Assembly (NCBI RefSeq): GCF_040939455.1
Contig: NC_134106.1
Coordinates: forward strand, 36,912,001 to 36,976,000
DNA length: 64,000 nt
From: Microcebus murinus
Taxonomy: Eukaryota; Chordata; Mammalia; Primates; Cheirogaleidae
Reading direction: 5' to 3'
Shown: one piece after another, positions 57,001 through 64,000 of the stretch
How the letters are laid out: each line of letters starts with the position of its first letter
Numbering within the stretch: position 1 is the stretch's first letter
Made by a program: the position numbers and the translations under genes
Notes under the pieces: model-generated
Databases searched by the model: none
Seen by the model: the letters and a program-made list of their open reading frames with translations, nothing else
Told to the model about the DNA's origin: nothing

Positions 57001-60000
57001 GAGTTACCTGTTTCCCCCTTCGAGACGCTAGCATGTGCGGTGGGGTGACTGAGAGCTCCCAGGAGAAATGCTAACTTCCCACAGCCATTGTCACCATTTT
57101 GATGAAAGCTGCAGCATCTCCAGTCCTCTAGAGAACTTTTGCTTATGTAGACTTCACTTCTTAACAAAAGGCACAGCACAGACCTGAAAGCTTTACCCAA
57201 GGTGCAGTTTTCATAATTGGAATCTAATTTTTCCATTGCCTTACATTTAAGAACTGCTCCATCTTTACCTCTGAGGAATCTCCAGTAGGTGTGGGCAGCT
57301 GCTGCTAGGTTCCCTGTTCCTCTGGCTAAGAGACCCTCACTGCAGGTCAGGTGCCAAGTGGTTTGGAGACAAACCTTTGAGTGCCTCTGGGGATCTCCTT
57401 GTTCAACAGATGTATGTACTAAGGAGAATCTTTCTAGATGTTTGAATTTATCCCTGAGGAAACTGCCTTCTTATGCTGACATTATGTTTCAAGAAGGGCC
57501 TGCCTGAGTATGGACATACTAGCCTCAGGGAGCCCCAGTGGCAAGCCATCTGTGGCCCAGCAGTCAGTTCACAAGAATGAATCTCCCCAGCAAAGTCCTC
57601 CTGGGCTTGCTGGTATAGTCTCTGGCTCACCTATGTACCCCATGACACAGGCAAAGGACAGCATATGAGCTCTGGGTCCTCAGGGCAGGATTGACTTTAA
57701 GCAGAACTTTAAAATAACCACTCTTATATTTTAGCATTATAGGGACTCTTTTTTGGGCTGTGGCATCCCCATTTTGGAATGAGCTTCATCCCTCCCCCCT
57801 CCTCCCCCACCATCAAAGTGGCTCCATGTTCTGGTATTATTTCTCCTCTCCCTCCTATCCCCCTCACGTCTGCTCTCCTCACCACCTAGCTAGGCCAGAC
57901 TTACACGGTGGGCACCCTTCAGCTGTCCCCAGTTTGTTTCCTTCTAACTACTTCTCAGCCTCCACTTAGAAAGCCATGGATCATCTCAAAGCACCTCTCT
58001 CTCACCTGAAAACGGCAGCAGAGAGCCCGCTGGTAGCAGCACTGACTAATCCATCAACTATATTAAATTGGATTCTAATCAAATCTGGAATTTCAGATAT
58101 AAACTCACACATCTATAGTGAGGAGGGAGTTTGTACTTTGGTATCCTTCACTACTTAAAGGCTAAAGTCTGAACTTGTTTAAAAATAAAATGCATAAGAA
58201 GAAAGAAATCTTTTGATATGATTTATGGAATACCATATGGAACCTGGAATTTATTCTTGAAAGCAATTGTGTGCAAAGAAATTAGCAGATACTAATTGCT
58301 TTCAGGAGAAAAATGCATCTCATTACAAACTATTGGATTGTTTTAAATGAGCTCCTTCCCAGCAGTGTGAACATCTGGATTCCCAGGGGCCATGGGCAAT
58401 GCCAGAGCCTCCCTTCCAGTCCCAGACAGAAGACAGGCTTTGCAGGTTGCTGAGGAGCTTTGCATGAGAAAGGCTGCAGGGTGGGGAAGTATTGAAAGTT
58501 GTTTTTTGCTCCACAAGGTGAATCAGTACAGGGCCATCAGTAGTAAGCAACAGTTTAAAACCTCAACTTCAAATTCAAAGTCAGCATGACATTCAAGCCT
58601 CCCTAAAATCTGTGCCTTGCCAGCTCCTCTTCTCTCTACCTTCTCTCCCCTACACCACCCCTCCAAACCTATTCCCAGTTTGCAAAGAAGCACCTATCTC
58701 CCTTGCTTCACTGATCCAAAACCCCAGCCCGCAAGGTCCATCACAAAGCAACTTCCTCCCCACTGTAGCAGGCGAGGCCCTAGCACCACCATGGGAGATG
58801 TGGGAGGTGGGAGTTAAGCTGGGAGGTCCAGCTTAACTTCTGAGAGCTGGATATCTCCTACTCAAGAGATCCTCCTCAAAGTTCATCCTCTAGGATCAGA
58901 CGTCCTTCCTCATAGGCAGCATCATAGTTTGGGGTGTCCAGCCAGGCAACTTAGTGCCCCAATCTATAAAAATTGATAGACTGAGCAATAACGTATTAAG
59001 ATGGGAAAAAACTATACTTCCCAGAACTCCCCTCTGGGCTCTGTGGTTAGAACAAATACTTAGATGGCAGGAGGGAGTGGGGCAGTGGCCCTGCAGGGCC
59101 ATTCTCAAGTAGCAATAGCTGGTCTCTAAACTGCACTTAAGGGCCCAATTAACTCCAGAGCTTGGGTCTCACTGAGAAGAGAACATAAGTTGGAGTCAGA
59201 GCAGAATTAATTGCTCAGGACCAGTGGAGAGCCTGCAGGCGCCTCTCCCCGCACAGCACTCTACCTGTCCTCCAGATGGAAGGGAACACATAGTTAAAGA
59301 GAATCCACTGGAAAGGCTGTCAATTTTATCAGCAGGCCCATGGCACGTCTGTCTCTAATGGCGGCCCTGCTGACAGAGAAGGGGAGCCTCTGTTCCTCCC
59401 TCTCCCAACACCTTGCTGGGCACACCCAGCCAGCCCCCTCTCTTCTGCCCTCCTCTTGGTGAGCAATAAGGGCCTGCTGTCCACAGCCGGGTTGGAGAGT
59501 TCTGCCCTGAAGCACACTGCTCAGTAGAAGAGCAGTCACTTGAGCTTTTCAAAGTGCTCATCAACTGGACCAGGGGACTCAGTCCTTGGGCATCTTTGGT
59601 CAGATTCCCTCTTGGTGCTGGCAGCTTACACGGACCAGGTCACACACTTGCCCCTGGAAGCCCACACTACCAGTCCCAGCCTGGGCACCAGCTCTTGCCC
59701 TTTCCAGGGTTCCTCCTAACTACAGAGGAGGGGTCTCTGACCCTTGCCAGGACCTCCCAGAGGGACCTACCATTGAGCCCAGGTTAAGGTGGCAGATCCA
59801 GCTCCAGGACAGTCAATCCAGAAACACAGAATTGAAGTCTGTACTTTTTCCCTCCCTCATCCACCAGGGTAGGGAAATGGGTTGCCCTAAGGAATACAGT
59901 CCTTTAGTGTCCTCCAAGAAGCAGCTACTGCAATTGGTAGAGTGACAGGTGCTGCCCCTTCAACCTTGCCTGCACGTCCTTTGCCTGGTACCCAGTCTGC

Positions 60001-60254
60001 AGCCCTGGACCCCAAAGAAAATGAAACATGACCTGGCCCCTCTGCTCCCCAGGAGCCTGCATGCTCAGCAGGAAGCAGCTCCCTACCACATGTTCCGAAC
60101 ACCAAAGATCTCCCAAAATGTGGGCGCTTCCAGGCACCTAAAAGGCCCTAGGTTGGTGCCTTAATCCTGGGCCTCATGTTTCCTGCCCCTAGACACTGAC
60201 TCTCGTCACCAAGGCCTGCCTCCCGCCAACATTCCTCACCAATTCTTGGTCATC
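57001..60254. other. Mostly unassigned sequence
   Basis: 58565-58760 is C/T-rich and weakly L2-like. The perfect inverted repeat at 58812-58838 is listed separately. 58900-59100 may hold a worn LTR piece. No gene or RNA is recognised, and the longest frame is 119 codons (59586-59945 +). Confidence 0.45.
58812..58838. repeat. Perfect inverted repeat, 11-bp arms, 5-nt loop
   Basis: AGTTAAGCTGG (58812-58822) and CCAGCTTAACT (58828-58838) are exact reverse complements separated by GAGGT. No T-run follows, so it is not a bacterial-style terminator. Confidence 0.95.
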
Positions 60255-61670
60255 TAAAAAAGCACAATCTGTTAGACTACATTAAAATTAAAAAGTTCTG
60301 TGCATCAAAAGACACAATCGACAGAGTAAAAAGGTAACCCACAGAATGGGAGGAATATATTTGCAAATATATATCTGGTAAGTGGTTAATATCCAGAACA
60401 GATAAAGAACCCCTATAACTCAACAACAGGAAAACAACCCCATTAAAAAGTAGACAAAGACTTGAATAAACACTTCCTCAAAGAAGATATATAAGTGGTC
60501 AAGAAGCACATGAAAAGATGCTTAAATTCACTAATCATTAGAAAAATGCAAAACAAACCCACAGTGAGGTACCACTTCACATCCATTAGCATGGTGGATA
60601 TCAGAAAACAAAAACAAAAATGACAAGTGTTGATGAGGATGTGGAGAAATTGGAGCTCTTGTGCACTGTTGGTGGGAATGTTAAATGGTGCAGCTGCTAT
60701 GGAAAACAGTATGGAGGTTCTACAAAATAATTAAAAATAGAATTATCATAATGATAATCTATTATGATCCCGCAATTCCACTTTGGGGTGTATATAAGCA
60801 GGATCTCAAAGAGTATTTATACAGCCATGTTCACAAGAGTGTCATTCACAATAGCTAAAACATGGAAGCAACCCAAGTGTCCACTGATGGATGAATGGAT
60901 AAGCAAAATGTGCCTGTGGTATTGCTATGGTCTGAATGTTTATGTCCCCTCAACATTCACATGTTGAAATCCCATCCCGAACCCATTCCGTGATGGTATT
61001 AGAAGGTGGGGCCTTTGAGAGGTGATAAAGTCATGAGGGTAGAGACCTCATGTGTGAGATTAGTGCCCTCATAAAAGGCCCAAGGGAGCTTGTTCACACC
61101 TTCCACCATGTGAGGAAACAGAGAAGTCACCATCTATGAAACAGAACATCGATACCAAATGGACTGGCATCTTGATCTTGCACTTGCCAGCCTCCAGAAC
61201 TGTTAGGAATACATTTCTGTTGTTTGTAAGCCACCTAGTTTACAGTATTTTGTTATAGCAGCCTGAACAGACTAACAGCAATATATACATAACGATGAAA
61301 TATTATTCAGCTTTAAAAGAGGAGTAAGTCCTGACACATATTACAACATGAATGAACCTTGAGGACATCATGCTAAGTGAAATTAGCCAGTCACGAAAGG
61401 ATGAATATTGTATGATTCCTTTTACACAGGGTACCTGGAGTACTAAAATTCATAGCGACAGGAAGTAGAATGGTGGTCTCCAGATGCTGGGAGTAAGGCG
61501 GAGTGGCTGTTTAATGGGTACAGAGTTTCAGGTTTGCACGATGGAGAGTTCTGGTGATCAGATGCACAACAACGTGAATGGACTTAACACTACTGGACTA
61601 TGCACTTAAAAATGGCTAAGATGGTAAAATTTATGTTATGTGTATTTTACCACAATTAAAAAAGAACTCT
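60255..61670 (+). repeat. L1M 3' half, sense, interrupted by an LTR
   Basis: CATCAAAAGACACAATCGAC, GGTTAATATCCAGAACAGAT, GTGTTGATGAGGATGTGGAG, CTCTTGTGCACTGTTGGTGG, TCACAATAGCTAAAACATGG and CAACCCAAGTGTCCACTGAT run up to 60922. It resumes at 61277 with ATGAAATATTATTCAGCTTT and ends in GTATTTTACCACAATTAAAA. Remaining frames are broken ORF2. Confidence 0.95.
60923..61276 (+). repeat. MaLR (MLT1/MST-type) solo LTR, sense, inside L1
   Basis: TGCTATGGTCTGAATGTTTA begins it, with GATGGTATTAGAAGGTGGGG, GAGAGGTGATAAAGTCATGA, CACCTTCCACCATGTGAGGA, TTGCACTTGCCAGCCTCCAG, and the end GCAGCCTGAACAGACTAACA. It begins TG and ends CA, and is about 354 bp long. Confidence 0.92.
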
Positions 61671-63285
61671 TCAGATTTGAGTGTCCATAGAACAGCTCCC
61701 TGACTACTGCCCTGCAGAAAAGAAAGGCTTTCCAAAGCTGTAGCAACCTGTGTATCCACTGCCAAGAACGAAAATTTAAGAATGGTCACCTATTAAGTCA
61801 TCACCAGGCATGACTCAGGCACCATGATATATGCTCACACAACTAGTTATCAAGGCCCTGTTTATGTAAATGGATCAGTGAGCGCAGCATCAAAATGTTC
61901 TCCAACAACTAGTAAAATAGCTAGAGCTTGATCATGCTCTGCCTGAGGACTTAGTATCCTATGATCTCAGGGTCTGCTCTACCTTGGAAATTCCCATTTT
62001 ATAAGTAATTTGACACACACTCTTGTTTTTAGTTGGGTACTTCACCAAAGGTGGAAGACCGCTTACTGGGGATATTCTGGGGCACGATGGTTTTTTCACC
62101 TGTTTTAGCCATGGGGCCTTTTCTTCAGATTGAAATCTCATGTGGAATCCCAACATTGAAATCCCAAGGCCCACAGGCTAGGCCCCTTCTCTTTCGATCC
62201 CTTGGAGGCCTGTCTCAGAATGAAAGCTGGGAGTTCTGATTTACTGTTTCTGCAATCAGACACTCCACATGACCTGCTAGACCAGAGAGGGGGTCTCCGA
62301 CGCCCATCAGTGACCATGGAAAAGTGAGTTACCGCTAACTTGAGCTGGACACACCTGTCTTACCCTGGATGTTCTCCACTGACTCTTTTGAAGGTTTAAA
62401 GCTGTTCTTTACTGATGAAATCAGGTGATTGTTCTAAAGTTTTAAAAAAAATAGGCACTGTAATGAGGGTGAGAGTGGGCAATGCATACAATTTTGAGCC
62501 CCATTTTTCGTACTTTGCTTCTTTGCATTGGACAAGGGACTACACCTCCTGCCTAGGCCTCCAGAAAGGGAGCGATAAGAATGCTTCCTCATTCTGTAAC
62601 TCTGCTGTCCTCCCTCACTTCCCTTCACCCCTTTCTCCCCTGGGAGGTGGGGACCCTAAACATCTCCACCCTTTCCCCTAGTGGCCCTGCCCCCCCCCCC
62701 ACTGAAGTATCAATTCCTAACTCCTAAGGTCCCTCCCACACCTTGCACACTTGATAGACTCCAGCAGTCTCCTGTGAATGTCTGGCACCTCTTCCCAGCC
62801 AGGTGTCTGCTGCTACACAAAGCTAGACAGGGTGTACTCTGGTCTCAAGGTCTTTGGACAACTTGGGGTCAGGGACGGACAGAGGAAGAGTCCTTTTCTG
62901 AGTGCAGCTGTCTTTTTCTCAACCATAACTCATCATCATGAGGACCAATTCCTTAAAACAACAACAACAACAACTACAACAAAATATCTTGGCTGGTCAT
63001 CAGGAGAGATTTGTGTTTCTCCCTTAACATGGCTTTGGCCTATCTAGGGAGAATTAATAACTCTGGTCATGAATGCCACCATGCCCAAATCTCTTCCCTG
63101 AAAAACCTAGGATGCTTTCTTGATCATAGACCATGAAAGGGGAGGGATTTGTTTGTTGGCTGGTTTTGTTCTAACTACCACTGACAGATGAAAGCAGAGC
63201 TGGTCTTATTCAAATGGTGGGTGGGTGAGTAGGTGGTGGAAATCTCTGCCTCCAGAGCTCACCATTCCTTTCCTGAGCCCCTGAA
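61671..63285. other. Unassigned sequence with small simple repeats
   Basis: A run of 11 Cs lies at 62690-62700 and a (CAA)n tract at about 62957-62981. No gene or family recognised. Confidence 0.55.
62957..62981 (+). repeat. (CAA)n simple repeat
   Basis: ACAACAACAACAACAAC followed by a variant unit. Confidence 0.9.
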
Positions 63286-63289
63286 TAGG

Positions 63290-63410
63290 GTTGTCAAATT
63301 TTGCAAATAAAAATACAGGATACCCAGTAAAATGTAAATTTCAGATAAACAAGGAATAATTTTTTAGTAACAGTAATTATGTCCCAAATATTGCATGAGA
63401 CACCCTTAGC
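63290..63410. mobile_element. Possible DNA-transposon MITE half
   Basis: GGGTTGTCAAATTTTGCAAA, AAATACAGGATACCCAGTAA, ATTTCAGATAAACAAGGAAT and AATTTTTTAGTAACAGTAAT resemble one half of a palindromic mammalian MITE. The mirror half is absent. Family unnamed. Confidence 0.55.
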
Positions 63411-64000
63411 CCTGAGACACCCCCAAGAACACTGGGACTCCACAGGCAGCCCTAATTGAATGCACTATTGTGAGCAATGCCAGTATCAGGAAGGGGATCA
63501 GAGTAGCTGAAGTCTAAGATCGCTGCATCTCGAGGATTTTGTGATTTCTTAGGTACCACTGCACCAATGGCAGTGGCACAGAACATGGGTAGGGTCATGG
63601 TCCTTGCCTGCACAGGAGGCCCCTCCTCATCCCTCAGCTCCTGACTTGGCCCTGTCTATGGCCCTGACTGTGGTATTGGCTACTTTGGCTCATGAGCTTC
63701 AAACCCTGAGACTTGCCCCCTCCTCAGCTTCAGCACTGCCTCCTAGCCAGCACTGCCCAGTGACTACCAACACTAGATGGTAGACTCTGCTTCTATCATC
63801 ACCATTACCTGCCTGCAAGTCTGTAGCCCCCTCACCAGTTGTCTAGAACCATCATCTCTGGGGAGCAGAGTATAGCCAGGGCTTTTCTAGGACATCAGGC
63901 TCCCCTTGGAGCAGCACAGACCAACCCTGCCTTGCAGCAGGAAGGCTTCAGGCTCCCAGAACCAGAATCCAGTTCAAGAAAGTAACTGAGGGTGCCCCTT
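63411..64000. other. Unassigned sequence to window end
   Basis: No repeat, RNA or exon recognised. Confidence 0.5.

Noticed and set aside
1..64000. CRISPR array, bacterial operon, phage or defence island
   Set aside because: No regularly spaced repeats, no long prokaryotic ORFs or ribosome-binding-site spacing, and Alu, L1, MIR and L2 content shows nuclear primate DNA.

Overview
The window reads as vertebrate nuclear DNA with no recognisable protein-coding gene. CpG is scarce, every open frame is short, and about a third of the bases can be assigned by eye to interspersed repeats. A dimeric antisense Alu of J type (4012-4301) and an Alu right monomer (about 20110-20250) point to a primate, most simply human. 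The rest of the repeat content is old: MIR, L2, L1M-type LINE fragments, MaLR/ERVL solo LTRs (MLT1, MLT2) and non-autonomous hAT and Tigger DNA transposons. I saw no young L1 and no young Alu. I name repeats from remembered family consensus patterns. The superfamily is usually firm, subfamily names are tentative, and repeat boundaries are approximate (about 10-40 bp).

Layout. 0-10.5 kb is repeat-dense: MIRs, an L1 3' end, a hAT MITE, an L1 that looks 5'-inverted and carries an AluJ, a MaLR LTR, and a Tigger element split by a hAT element with an 8-bp target duplication. 10.5-18.5 kb is mostly unassigned, AT-rich sequence and holds a tandem array of four nuclear-receptor-type half-sites (18412-18439). 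18.5-21.5 kb is an L1 cluster in both orientations. 21.5-28.5 kb mixes L2 and MIR with unassigned sequence and contains a strong 17-bp-arm hairpin (21787-21828). 28.5-36.6 kb is GC-richer and low in repeats, with the two longest open frames and a weak CpG-rich patch. 36.6-38.4 kb holds a second Tigger copy, an LTR and a MIR. 38.4-53.8 kb is mostly unassigned, with a candidate homeodomain-bound element around 43.6-44.05 kb, an ERVL LTR carrying a (CA)30 microsatellite, and another GC-richer stretch at 50.7-52.7 kb. 53.8-64 kb returns to old repeats, including a MIR and an L1 each split by an LTR.

How it works together. There is no operon, pathway or gene set here. The combination of few Alus, many ancient SINE/LINE fragments and several AT-rich blocks dense in TAAT, E-box, RUNX-like and POU-like motifs fits intronic or intergenic DNA, possibly with cis-regulatory function. 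That functional reading is inference, since cross-species conservation cannot be judged from one sequence. I found no convincing new biological system. The items most worth checking are the 21.8 kb hairpin, the four-copy RGGTCA array, the 43.6-44.05 kb motif block and the 289-residue minus-strand open frame at 30.0-30.9 kb.
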